Shown: one piece after another, positions 47,289-55,921 of the stretch
How positions within the stretch are numbered: position 1 is the first letter of the stretch
Layout: every line of letters starts with the position of its first letter
Source: Methylomonas methanica MC09
Lineage (GTDB): Bacteria > Pseudomonadota > Gammaproteobacteria > Methylococcales > Methylomonadaceae
Assembly: GCF_000214665.1 (NCBI RefSeq)
Contig: NC_015572.1
Coordinates: 1,364,001 to 1,428,000, forward strand
Direction of reading: 5' to 3'
Length of the DNA stretch: 64,000 nt
The notes under the pieces: model-generated
The model's input: only the letters and a program-made list of their open reading frames with translations
Told to the model about the DNA's origin: nothing
Database searches by the model: none
Program-made: the position numbers and the translations under genes

Positions 47289-47538
47289 TCTCAATGCGCC
47301 ATTGCGCTATCCTGTTGGTCGTGATCTGCGGAGGTCGGGGTGCCGCACCGTTTCGGCGAAGCGCGATTATTGTTTGTCCTCGAAAACGTGCTAGTTTAGT
47401 TGATAAAACTTGCATTTTTCGGCTCGCATAAAGCCGAAAATCGAAGCGAGCCGGGCGAAAATTGCCGTTTTGCGGGTTGCCTCTGGCAGCGGGGCCGAAT
47501 ACCGGGAATGCGCTTTGGCGAAAAATGAGATCTAAACT

Positions 47539-48780
47539 ATGAATATCAACATTTTTGTTATCGCTGCGTCCTTGTTTATGGCCTGTTTGACCGGGTTTGC
47601 CGAGGAAAGCAAGCCCACACTCTCGCTGAAAGGTTTCGGAACCTTGGGCGCCAGCGGTACGGATAACGATAGTTTAAAGTTTCGCCGCGATATCAAGCAA
47701 GGGCGAGGGGTAGGTAGCGGCTGGGGGATAGACACCGATTCGCGTCTCGGTTTGCAAGTCGATGCGGATTTCAACAACGCATGGCATGCGACCGTGCAAT
47801 GGGTGGCGCGCAATTATACCGGCGACTTTGTCGAACAAAATCTGGATTGGGCTTTTCTGCGCTGGCAGCCGCTCGGCGACCTCGACATTCGCGTTGGACG
47901 GATGGGTTTTGACGTGTTTATGTTGTCGGAATACCGCGATGTCGGTTACGCCTATCCTTGGGTGCGTCCTCCCCATGAGTTTTACGCCGGTTTGCCGGTT
48001 TACCATTTCGACGGCATGGACATCGCCAAAAAATTCGCGGTCGGAGATGGGCAACTGACCTTCAAGATGTTCGGCGGCTATAGTTTCAATCAGGTGCCTA
48101 TCGGTTTGTCTTCCCAGTCCGATCAAAGTTATAGTTTGGCCGGCGCCAAGCTGGCCTATGAACTTGGTAACTGGAATGCCCGCATCGGTTATAACTACTC
48201 GGTCAATAATCTGGAGCTTTCGAGCTTGCGGCCGCTGATGAATGCGCTTAACGATCCCGCCTTAAGCGCCGTCTGGCCGGATGCGTCGACGCTGGCCGGA
48301 AAACTGTCCAGCAAGGGCAAGGCGGTACATTTCACTTCCATCGGCTTAGCCTACGACGACGGGCAATGGCTGGCTCAAGCCGAAGGGTCCTATATTTATT
48401 CGGAATTAAATGTCTACACTAGCGTTGCCAGCGGCTATCTGAGCGTCGGACGGCGGGTCGGCAAAGTCACGCTGTATTCTTTGCTGGGCATCTCCGAAAC
48501 GTTGAACAGTAGAGTCGATGTGTCCGCGCCATTGGCGCCGGTCCCGGCTCTGCAGACGTTGCGAAACGCTACCGATCTGGCTTTAAATACCAACGGCATC
48601 GACGAGAAATCGGTTTCCCTGGGCCTGCGTTGGGACGTTACCGAGAATGTCGATCTGAAAGCGCAATGGAGTCATTACTGGCTTGGTAATAACGGCAATG
48701 CCTTATGGTTGAGGCCGCCAACGGGTGCAGTGGCGGATACCGTTAATGTTTGGTCCGTCGGAATGGATTTCATATTTTGA
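47539..48780 (+). CDS. outer-membrane porin-like protein (413 aa)
   Basis: Residues 1-21 are a signal peptide. The mature chain alternates polar and hydrophobic residues typical of beta strands, with SLKGFGTLGAS at the start, FLRWQPLGDLDIRVGRMGFDVFMLSEYRDVGYA in the middle and a closing aromatic terminus (VNVWSVGMDFIF) that fits a BAM signal. It is the first gene of an operon with a phosphate-binding-like protein and a diguanylate cyclase. The substrate is unknown. Confidence 0.8.
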   Translation: MNINIFVIAASLFMACLTGFAEESKPTLSLKGFGTLGASGTDNDSLKFRRDIKQGRGVGSGWGIDTDSRLGLQVDADFNNAWHATVQWVARNYTGDFVEQNLDWAFLRWQPLGDLDIRVGRMGFDVFMLSEYRDVGYAYPWVRPPHEFYAGLPVYHFDGMDIAKKFAVGDGQLTFKMFGGYSFNQVPIGLSSQSDQSYSLAGAKLAYELGNWNARIGYNYSVNNLELSSLRPLMNALNDPALSAVWPDASTLAGKLSSKGKAVHFTSIGLAYDDGQWLAQAEGSYIYSELNVYTSVASGYLSVGRRVGKVTLYSLLGISETLNSRVDVSAPLAPVPALQTLRNATDLALNTNGIDEKSVSLGLRWDVTENVDLKAQWSHYWLGNNGNALWLRPPTGAVADTVNVWSVGMDFIF

Positions 48781-48782
48781 GC

Positions 48783-49190
48783 ATGAAAACCTTTCTTATT
48801 GCACTGCTGTTTGCATGCGTCCCGGCGGTACGGGCCGAGATGCTGGTGATCGGCCACGTCAAGAACGGCATCGAAAGTCTTACCGCCAAGCAAGTGCAGG
48901 ACATTTATCTGGGCCGTAGCCGCATGTTACCCAATGGTAAATTCGCATTGCCGATAGATCAGCCTTCGCCGCTGCGTGCCGAGTTTTACGAAAAACTGAC
49001 CGGCCGGCCGGTGGAGCAGATCAACGCCTATTGGGCGAGAATCATGTTTACCGGACAAGCGTCCCCTCCGCAGCAACTGCCGAGCGACGATGCGGTTATT
49101 CAGACAGTGCGACAGAACGAAGGCGCTATCGGCTATATCAATAAAAGCAGTGTCGACGAAACTGTTCGCATCCTGTTGAAATTGGACTGA
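48783..49190 (+). CDS. periplasmic phosphate-binding-like protein (135 aa)
   Basis: Signal peptide of 18 residues (ending VRA). The mature part is a single short PBP-like lobe (LTAKQVQDIYLGRSRMLPNGK, AYWARIMFTGQASPPQQL, VRQNEGAIGYINKSSV), similar to truncated PstS-type proteins. At 135 residues it is half the size of a true transport-binding protein, so a sensory role is more likely. It starts 2 bases after the porin stop and overlaps the following cyclase gene by one base. Confidence 0.8.
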   Translation: MKTFLIALLFACVPAVRAEMLVIGHVKNGIESLTAKQVQDIYLGRSRMLPNGKFALPIDQPSPLRAEFYEKLTGRPVEQINAYWARIMFTGQASPPQQLPSDDAVIQTVRQNEGAIGYINKSSVDETVRILLKLD

Positions 49191-50803
49191 TGAACGCCAG
49201 CAAAAAGCGCTACCTTTACCATAAGCTGGCCAAATCGGTATTTTGGGTGGCGCTGTTGTTCTCGTTATGCACCTCGTTGTTGCTATTTATCACTGAGTTC
49301 AGGCGCTCCAGCGAAAAGACCGTAGTCATGATTAATCAATTGTTGGACACAGTGGAAAACACCGCGGCGGTCGCGGCATATGCCAATAATCGCAGTATCG
49401 GCGAGGAAGTATTGGCAGGCCTGCTGCGCAACGACATTATCCATGAAGCCAAGCTGGACAGCACGCAAGGCTTGGCGCTGACCCGTGCGCGCAGCACCGA
49501 CGTACCCAGGCAGGCCGAAATCAGCCGCACGCTATATTCCCCGTTTGGGGACGGCGAAGTCATAGGCCGGCTCTCGGCGACGCCCGAAGCACAATACAAT
49601 CTATTGGAGGCCCAGCACAGCGCTTTGTTTGGCGCGTTAAATTCCTCCGCGCTAATCGGGCTTACCGCGCTGATTGTATTGTTGATGGTGCGTTCCTTAT
49701 TGTCGCGTCCGCTAATGAAAGTATCCGACACCCTGCATGCCATTAAGGCCGGCGAACAGGAGCGTTTGGAACCGATGCCGGGCAATCATGACGAATTGAG
49801 TCAGTTGGTAGAAGATATCAACGGCTTGCTGGAGACCTTGCAGGAAAAATTTCAATCCGAACATGCGTTACGCACGGAAATCGAGGCAATAGAGCAGCAG
49901 TTGCGCAATATCTTCGAGACCACCAGCGCCGGAATTTTTGTGCTGGACGAAGCCGGTAAGTTAAAAACCGCCAATCCGACGTTGAGTAAAGTCATTGCGC
50001 TGGAACAATCGTCTACGGAAGCCTTGTTGGGGCGGGATTTTTCCGACTTGGCTTTCGCCGATCCTGCTAGGGTGCGCGAACTGATTCGTTTGGCGGAAGA
50101 GCGCAGACAAACGGTCGCGCGGGATTTGCGCTTGAAAAATCTCGACCGCTGGGTACATTGTTTGCTGTCCTTGCAATCTTCGGCTTTGACCGGCAAGAAT
50201 TTCGAGGGTGTGGTTTACGACATTACCGAGCGAGTGGCGGCTGAAACCAGCATTCGTCACGAAGCCGATCACGATTCGCTGACCGGTTTACTGCGCAGAC
50301 AAGCGGCCGACCGGAAATTGATTAGCTTGATGCGCGGCCAACGCGATCGGGACGATACTCTTGTTATATGCCTGCTCGATCTGGACCGCTTTAAGGAAAT
50401 CAACGATACTCACGGCCACGACGCCGGCGACCGGGTATTGATCGAAGCCGCCGAACGTTTCCAAAATTGCGTGCGCGCCAGCGACATCGTCGCCAGATTG
50501 GGCGGCGACGAGTTTCTGATCGGGTTGGTGAACTGTGCGTCCCTGGAACACATCCGGCAAATAGCCAGAGACATCGTGACGTCGATTGGCCGGCCGATTC
50601 AGCTCGGGCCCGAGTTGAGCGTCGAAGTGGGTGTCAGTATAGGTATTTGCGTGGAGCAGGATAGTGAGCAAACCCTGGAAGCCATGTACAAGGCCGCCGA
50701 TCAAGCTATGTACGAAGTAAAGCGCCAAGGCCGGAACGGTTTCGCGATGGTCTTGGCGGACGGCACGATTACCGTGGAAAAATTTCCCGGGGACGGACAA
50801 TAA
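49190..50803 (+). CDS. membrane diguanylate cyclase with CHASE8-like, HAMP, PAS and GGDEF domains (537 aa)
   Basis: It would make cyclic di-GMP. A first membrane helix (residues 15-32) is followed by a periplasmic sensor resembling CHASE8 (TVENTAAVAAYANNRSIGEEVLAGL). The second helix is at about 150-168, then HAMP, then a PAS-like domain (RNIFETTSAGIFVLDEAGKL). The GGDEF domain contains LLDLDRFKEINDTHGHDAGDRVL and the active-site RLGGDEFLIGL near residue 438. All catalytic residues are present; no EAL domain. The layout recalls YfiN, with the upstream periplasmic protein as a possible regulator. Confidence 0.92.
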   Translation: MNASKKRYLYHKLAKSVFWVALLFSLCTSLLLFITEFRRSSEKTVVMINQLLDTVENTAAVAAYANNRSIGEEVLAGLLRNDIIHEAKLDSTQGLALTRARSTDVPRQAEISRTLYSPFGDGEVIGRLSATPEAQYNLLEAQHSALFGALNSSALIGLTALIVLLMVRSLLSRPLMKVSDTLHAIKAGEQERLEPMPGNHDELSQLVEDINGLLETLQEKFQSEHALRTEIEAIEQQLRNIFETTSAGIFVLDEAGKLKTANPTLSKVIALEQSSTEALLGRDFSDLAFADPARVRELIRLAEERRQTVARDLRLKNLDRWVHCLLSLQSSALTGKNFEGVVYDITERVAAETSIRHEADHDSLTGLLRRQAADRKLISLMRGQRDRDDTLVICLLDLDRFKEINDTHGHDAGDRVLIEAAERFQNCVRASDIVARLGGDEFLIGLVNCASLEHIRQIARDIVTSIGRPIQLGPELSVEVGVSIGICVEQDSEQTLEAMYKAADQAMYEVKRQGRNGFAMVLADGTITVEKFPGDGQ

Positions 50804-51002
50804 CCCATTGCGCCGGCAGCCCGCACGCCGATAGACTTGGCTGCATGTCGCGGGGGTCATGCGTTGCGAAAACAATCGGCAATCGCTTGGCTGTCCGGCA
50901 AATCGTCCGCAGTTTTATTGTCGAGCCTTTTGTAGACGGGAGCAGAGGCCCGCTATATCGCGGGCCCGCCTCGTTAACCATCCTCAATTCAAGAGGGTGT
51001 AA

Positions 51003-51896
51003 TCAAATTTGTACGGATAAGGCGTATTGGTAAGCTTCCGGAAAATCGATCAATGCCGCTTTTTCAGACTTTTGCATGATCTCAAACAAGCCGAACTGGA
51101 CTTTGTATTTCATCTTGCCGATGGCCAGAGGGCCGATACCGTTGAACTTGCAATGCTCCAGATCGACCGGTTTATTCAAGTCCTGCATGCCGATGCCGGC
51201 AATACCGCTGGGCGGTACGGCGTTGGTATCCACAGCCAGTAATAAATTGGCGGCCTTGCTTAATTCGTTCGCATCGAGGATCCTAACGCCGGCTCTGGCG
51301 GCGCAAACCACTACTTCGGCATCGCTCAAGACGTCGATCTTTTCCTTCTGGGTCAGCGCCGAAGTCCAGGCGACGTTTACGCCGTAACGCTCGCAAAAAC
51401 GACGGGCGATATGCGGATCGTCGTCGGCGGTCAACTTGCATAAACGGGTTTCCGCGCCTTGTTGCGCAGCCAACACCGCAGTGGATAAACCTACCGGACC
51501 CGTACCGAACACGGCGATCTTACGTCCCTTCAAACCGCTGCCATGAGTTTCCTGTAACGCTTTTTCGATTAACGACACCACGCTGGCCGAGGTGGTGTAC
51601 GCGCCGTTGGGATCAGCAAATACGCCGACCTTGAAATCGCCCACCATGGCTTTTTTGGCGTACTGAAACATATCGGCCGCCAAATGTACGTCGCGGCCGC
51701 CGATAAATATACCGGTATCGTTAAAACGCTTGGGCGGGCGGGCGAAAATGGCGTCCTGAACCATATCCGCCACTTGACTCGATTTGATGTTGGTAATCGG
51801 CAGTATCTGATTGTATCCGGCGTCCGCGGCAATCGTCACATCAAACGGACTGATATTATCGGACGGCGTAAAAAAATATAAGATTCTGGAACCCAT
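51003..51896 (-). CDS. mtdB: NAD(P)-dependent methylene-tetrahydromethanopterin dehydrogenase
   Basis: MtdB oxidises methylene-H4MPT to methenyl-H4MPT in the formaldehyde oxidation pathway of methylotrophs. The N-terminal catalytic part includes PITNIKSSQVADMVQDAIFARPPK and TGIFIGGRDVHLAADMFQYAKKAM. The NAD(P)-binding motif is VFGTGPVGLSTAVLAAQQGAE (about residues 128-148). The length of 297 is typical. It is a single gene on the same strand as fnr and fbp, 189 bases after fnr, and is the strongest sign of a methylotrophic host. Confidence 0.96.
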   Translation of the reverse strand: MGSRILYFFTPSDNISPFDVTIAADAGYNQILPITNIKSSQVADMVQDAIFARPPKRFNDTGIFIGGRDVHLAADMFQYAKKAMVGDFKVGVFADPNGAYTTSASVVSLIEKALQETHGSGLKGRKIAVFGTGPVGLSTAVLAAQQGAETRLCKLTADDDPHIARRFCERYGVNVAWTSALTQKEKIDVLSDAEVVVCAARAGVRILDANELSKAANLLLAVDTNAVPPSGIAGIGMQDLNKPVDLEHCKFNGIGPLAIGKMKYKVQFGLFEIMQKSEKAALIDFPEAYQYALSVQI

Positions 51897-52085
51897 GCGT
51901 TGTACTCCCCATGTTTAGATGGCATTTATTGTTATCAGCGGCGTCAGTGCCTGTCGGACACTTTATAGTAACTGTTAGGGTCGCGCCACACCCAGCGGGT
52001 ATGGCTACGGCCAAGTTTGTGTCGCCGGTCACAAAAACGGGGGGTAATCGGCATTGCGGTTACGCCCGCCCGGTCGGCGAAGGTG

Positions 52086-52790
52086 CTAACCCGAGGGTTC
52101 CAGCAAATTTTTCAGGGAATGTAAGTCTTTGATTTGGATGAAGCGGTTTTGCACTGTAATCAGGTCGTCATCTTGAAACTTTTTCAGTAAGCGGCTGACC
52201 GTTTCCAAGGCCAAACCCAAATGATTGCCGATTTCCTGCCGGGTTAGCGACAGTTTGAATTCCGAAGAGGAAAAACCGCGCCGTTTCAAGCGCTCCGACA
52301 AACTGATCAGAAAATAAGCCAAACGTTCTTCGGCGGGACGTTTGCTTAACACCAGCTGGTTTCTGTCCAGCAACATTTTTTCACCGGAATGCCGGAACAA
52401 TTCGCGGGTCAGGCTGGGGAGGTTTTGAAACAGCTGGTCCATATTGGCGGCCGGCAGTATGCAGAAGGTCATGGTTTCCAGGGCAATGGCCGCGCAGCCG
52501 TGTTTTTCGTCCGATAAACCGTCAAAGCCCAGCAATTCGCCGGGTAACAGGATGTTCAGAATATGCTCGTTGCCGTGATTATCGTTGGCGACCAGCTTGG
52601 CGCTGCCGGATTTGATGGCCAAAATGCCTTTAAAGTTGTCGCCTTCGCGGTAAATGAAATCGCCGCGTTGCAGGGTTTTTCTGGCTTTTACTACTTGACT
52701 GATGTTGTCGATTTCGGTTTGCGACAGGCCGCGAGGCAGGCAAATGTTGTCTAAACTGCAATTGGTACAGCTAACTTGGCTTAGAGTCAC
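52086..52790 (-). CDS. fnr: FNR/ANR-type oxygen-sensing transcriptional regulator (234 aa)
   Basis: This is a CRP/FNR-family activator. Cys8, Cys11, Cys17 (SCTNCSLDNIC) and Cys99 provide the ligand set for an oxygen-labile [4Fe-4S] cluster, with the same 3 and 6 spacings as E. coli FNR. The cyclic-nucleotide-like fold fills residues 25-140, and the HTH contains LTRQEIGNHLGLALETVSRLLKKF with the E-x2-S-R pattern of FNR boxes. It begins 3 bases after the fbp stop, so it is cotranscribed with fbp. Confidence 0.93.
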   Translation of the reverse strand: MTLSQVSCTNCSLDNICLPRGLSQTEIDNISQVVKARKTLQRGDFIYREGDNFKGILAIKSGSAKLVANDNHGNEHILNILLPGELLGFDGLSDEKHGCAAIALETMTFCILPAANMDQLFQNLPSLTRELFRHSGEKMLLDRNQLVLSKRPAEERLAYFLISLSERLKRRGFSSSEFKLSLTRQEIGNHLGLALETVSRLLKKFQDDDLITVQNRFIQIKDLHSLKNLLEPSG

Positions 52791-52793
52791 GTT

Positions 52794-53828
52794 CTAGTTG
52801 TTTGTTGGTTGTTGATAATAGTCGATCAGGCGCTCGACTTCGTTTTTAGAACCGAAGATCAAGGGCACCCGTTGGTGAATGTCGTGCGGTTTGATGTCCA
52901 GAACCCGCTCGGCGCCCGTGCTGCAAAGGCCGCCGGCTTGCTCGATGATAAACGCCATGGGATTGGCTTCGTACATCAAACGCAACTTGCCGGGCCGCTC
53001 CGGGTCGCGTAAATCGAACGGATAGAGAAACACCCCGCCACGGTTCAAAATACGGTAAACGTCAGCTACCAAAGACGCCACCCAGCGCATGTTGAAATTT
53101 TTGCCGCGCGGGCCTTCCTGGCCGGCGATGCATTCGTCGATATAACGTTTTACCGGCGGTTCCCAGAAACGCTGGTTGGACATGTTGATGGCAAACTCGC
53201 TGGTTTCCTCGGGGATGCGCATGTTGCGGTGGGTGAGAATGAACTCGCCGATATCCTGGTCCAAGGTAAAACCGTTGACACCATTGCCGGTGGTCAATAC
53301 CAGCATGGTGGACGGTCCGTACAAGACGAATCCGGCGCAGACTTGTTCGGTACCTTTACGCAGGAAATCTTCGGTTTCCGGCTCTACGCCTTCGCGGCAA
53401 CGCAACACCGAAAATATGGTGCCGACGGTCAGATTGATGTCGATATTGGAGGAGCCGTCCAACGGGTCAAACAACACCAGATATTTACCTTTGGGGTATT
53501 GCTTGGGAATTTTGATCGGGTCGTCGATTTCCTCCGAGGCCATGCCGCCCAAATGACCGCCCCAATCCAGCGCTCTGACCATGATATCGTTGGTGATGAT
53601 GTCCAGCTTTTTCTGTACTTCGCCCTGCACGTTTTCCGAGCCGGCGCTGCCGAGTACGCCAATCAAGGCGCCGCGGTTGACGCGATGGGAAATCTGTTTG
53701 CAGGCGATGACGATGTTGTTCAGCAACAGGGTAAAGGTTCCGGAGGCATCCGGCAGGCCGCGTTGCTGTTCGATAATGAATTGGGTCAGGGTGACTTGGT
53801 CGGAATGGCTTTTGGCAGTTTGAGTCAT
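52794..53828 (-). CDS. fbp: class I fructose-1,6-bisphosphatase (344 aa)
   Basis: It hydrolyses fructose-1,6-bisphosphate in gluconeogenesis and in the RuMP/CBB carbon cycles. The metal and phosphate site motifs are present: [28 protein letters not shown] and [15 protein letters not shown]. Residues in [25 protein letters not shown] also match. The length is normal. It lies between a nitroreductase gene (15-base gap) and fnr (3-base gap) on the same strand. Confidence 0.97.
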   Translation of the reverse strand: MTQTAKSHSDQVTLTQFIIEQQRGLPDASGTFTLLLNNIVIACKQISHRVNRGALIGVLGSAGSENVQGEVQKKLDIITNDIMVRALDWGGHLGGMASEEIDDPIKIPKQYPKGKYLVLFDPLDGSSNIDINLTVGTIFSVLRCREGVEPETEDFLRKGTEQVCAGFVLYGPSTMLVLTTGNGVNGFTLDQDIGEFILTHRNMRIPEETSEFAINMSNQRFWEPPVKRYIDECIAGQEGPRGKNFNMRWVASLVADVYRILNRGGVFLYPFDLRDPERPGKLRLMYEANPMAFIIEQAGGLCSTGAERVLDIKPHDIHQRVPLIFGSKNEVERLIDYYQQPTNN

Positions 53829-53843
53829 GGCAAATTTGTTGGT

Positions 53844-54455
53844 TTAAAGTGAATCAAAGCGGTCGGTAATGACGACTTCCTGCTGGGCTAATTGACCGCC
53901 GCGCGGTTGGGCGGATTGCAGGGCTTTACCGATGGCGACGAACATACTGATGACGTGGTCGGCCGGTAACCGGATCAGTTTACCGACTTCCGCGAAATCG
54001 AAGCCGTCCATCGGGCAGCTGTCGTAACCCATGGCCTTGGCGCTGAGCATCAGGGTTTGAGCCGCCATACCGCAGGAGCGCATGGCTTCGTCGCGTTCGA
54101 CTTGAGGCTTGCCATGATAATAATCATGAATGGCCGGCAGCAGAAAATCCTGGGCTGCTTGCGGCGCATTGCGCCAGTATCGTTCGGGTTGTCTTTGCCA
54201 GGCTTTCAGGTCGGCGCAGAGGATGACCAGTAACGAGGCGTCGGTCACTTGGGCCTGATTCCAGGCTGCTTGACGAATTTGTTGGCGCAGTGCGGGGTCG
54301 CGGACGATCACGAAACGCCAATGCTGAATATTGAAAGCGGTCGGGGAGAGCATGGCTAACGATATTAGCGATTCGACTTCTTGTTCGCTCAAACGGTGTT
54401 GCGGGTCGAATTGCTTGACGGCACGGCGCGATTGAATGGCAAGTTGGGTGTCCAT
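53844..54455 (-). CDS. nitroreductase family FMN oxidoreductase (203 aa)
   Basis: The FMN-dependent NAD(P)H oxidoreductase fold starts with RRAVKQFDPQHRLSEQEVESLISLAMLSPTAFNIQHWRFVIVRD, which contains the FMN phosphate-binding Arg/Ser/Asn region. A GYDSCPMDGFDFAEVGKLI segment and a C-terminal IGKALQSAQPRG follow. The physiological substrate is unknown. It is first in a probable nitroreductase-fbp-fnr operon. Confidence 0.88.
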   Translation of the reverse strand: MDTQLAIQSRRAVKQFDPQHRLSEQEVESLISLAMLSPTAFNIQHWRFVIVRDPALRQQIRQAAWNQAQVTDASLLVILCADLKAWQRQPERYWRNAPQAAQDFLLPAIHDYYHGKPQVERDEAMRSCGMAAQTLMLSAKAMGYDSCPMDGFDFAEVGKLIRLPADHVISMFVAIGKALQSAQPRGGQLAQQEVVITDRFDSL

Positions 54456-54619
54456 ACACAGTCCTGGTCTATTGCGTTAAGGGAGTCGGAAGTTTTTGCT
54501 GGCGAAGACGACGGCGTCTAACGATACGAGTTCGATTGGAGCGCCGGAACAGCCAATCGTGGGGTATTGTAACAAGATTAGCGGGGTTGATGCTGTCTGA
54601 CGCGCGCCGACGGCATTGC

Positions 54620-55579
54620 TTATGTTTGGCGTGACAGTCGTTTGGGAGGGAAGCCGAAATACTTTGTGAATGCCGTACTGAAATTGCCGGGGTATTGGTA
54701 GCCGACTGCCTCGGCCGCCATGCCGACCGGGTATTGCCGGTTTGCCAATAAACGGTAGGCCAGCTCCATCCTGATATCCAACAGCAGGCCATAGGGCGTC
54801 GTGTTGAAATAACAATGAAAAAGCTGCTTCAGTTTGAACGGATTGGTGCCTACCCGCTTGCTGAGTTCAGCCACGCTGGGTGGATGTTTATATTCCGCCG
54901 ACAAAATGTCCCGGGCCATCTCGGCAAGGCGTTTTTCCCGGGCTGAAAGGTGTGAGGATTGCGCTTGTGCACTGTCGAGCATACAGCCTAATTCGTTGGC
55001 TACGATCGCCATGGCATGACCCTGTCTGAATAACCCCTGGGCATTGGCGGGTAGCGAATTTTGCAGCAAGCTGCGCGCCGCTAGTACCGTGGCGGCCGCA
55101 CTGGCTCGCTGGCTCACCACTTGCACGGCATTTTGTTTAAAACTGGCGGCAAAAGCGCCTTCTCCGAAGTATTTTTCCAGCCAGACTTGCGTCATCGAAA
55201 ACCGCAGCTGGGTCACAAGCTGGTCGCTCTGGTATTGACGACTTCCTTCGCTGGCATTGAATGTGGTAATGGTGCTGTAACCGGCCTTGAAATTGATCAA
55301 GTTGCCGTTATTGCTCTGAAAACAGGAATGTCCGGTTAAAGCCAGTGTAAGTACCATGCGCGGAGCTTGTTGGGGCATTTGACTGAACATTGCCAAATGC
55401 CGATTGGGGGTGTAGCGAGTTTCTATGTAGTTTAAATCCGCATCCAGTTTAAATATTTTCGATTGGCATACGCCCAATTCATCGGGAAGGGCTTGAATTA
55501 GGGCGTTGTGTTCAGGTGCGGCTTGCCACAGAGCATCATCAGGGGCGATTCGCCACGCGGTAGTGGAATTGACGTGCAT
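54620..55579 (-). CDS. AraC-family regulator, PchR-like (319 aa)
   Basis: An N-terminal ligand-binding part of about 210 residues is followed by the AraC double helix-turn-helix (residues 215-315: SVAELSKRVGTNPFKLKQLFHCYFNTTPYGLL and AAEAVGYQYPGNFSTAFTKYFGFPPKRL). Such PchR-type regulators often control iron-siderophore uptake. It is divergent from, and about 340 bases away from, the TonB-dependent receptor gene, which it probably regulates. The intergenic 55580-55921 holds both promoters and no gene. Confidence 0.88.
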   Translation of the reverse strand: MHVNSTTAWRIAPDDALWQAAPEHNALIQALPDELGVCQSKIFKLDADLNYIETRYTPNRHLAMFSQMPQQAPRMVLTLALTGHSCFQSNNGNLINFKAGYSTITTFNASEGSRQYQSDQLVTQLRFSMTQVWLEKYFGEGAFAASFKQNAVQVVSQRASAAATVLAARSLLQNSLPANAQGLFRQGHAMAIVANELGCMLDSAQAQSSHLSAREKRLAEMARDILSAEYKHPPSVAELSKRVGTNPFKLKQLFHCYFNTTPYGLLLDIRMELAYRLLANRQYPVGMAAEAVGYQYPGNFSTAFTKYFGFPPKRLSRQT

Positions 55580-55921
55580 CTTATTACCTTTGCTTGCATT
55601 TGCAGGCGATATGCAAGCAATAAACAGTCCTGATTGTTAATGCGCCCCTAAGAGAGCATGTCGGCGGGTTATTAAATTAAGCTATGTTAAATAACCTGTT
55701 TCGCGGCGCGTTATGCATGAAATCCCCTGTTTTTCTTCAATTAATCCTTTTGTAATAGTAAAGACTCCGTTTGCCATGGGAAGGCGCGGCGGCAATTGCT
55801 TATAGTGGCCTGTACTATCGGCTGTGGTTGTTAGCGTCTCGCTAAGCATATGCAGCCGATCGAACGGTTGCCGGCAGGACGGTGTCGGTAGTGTTGAACA
55901 TTTTGCTAAAACGGAAAAAGT

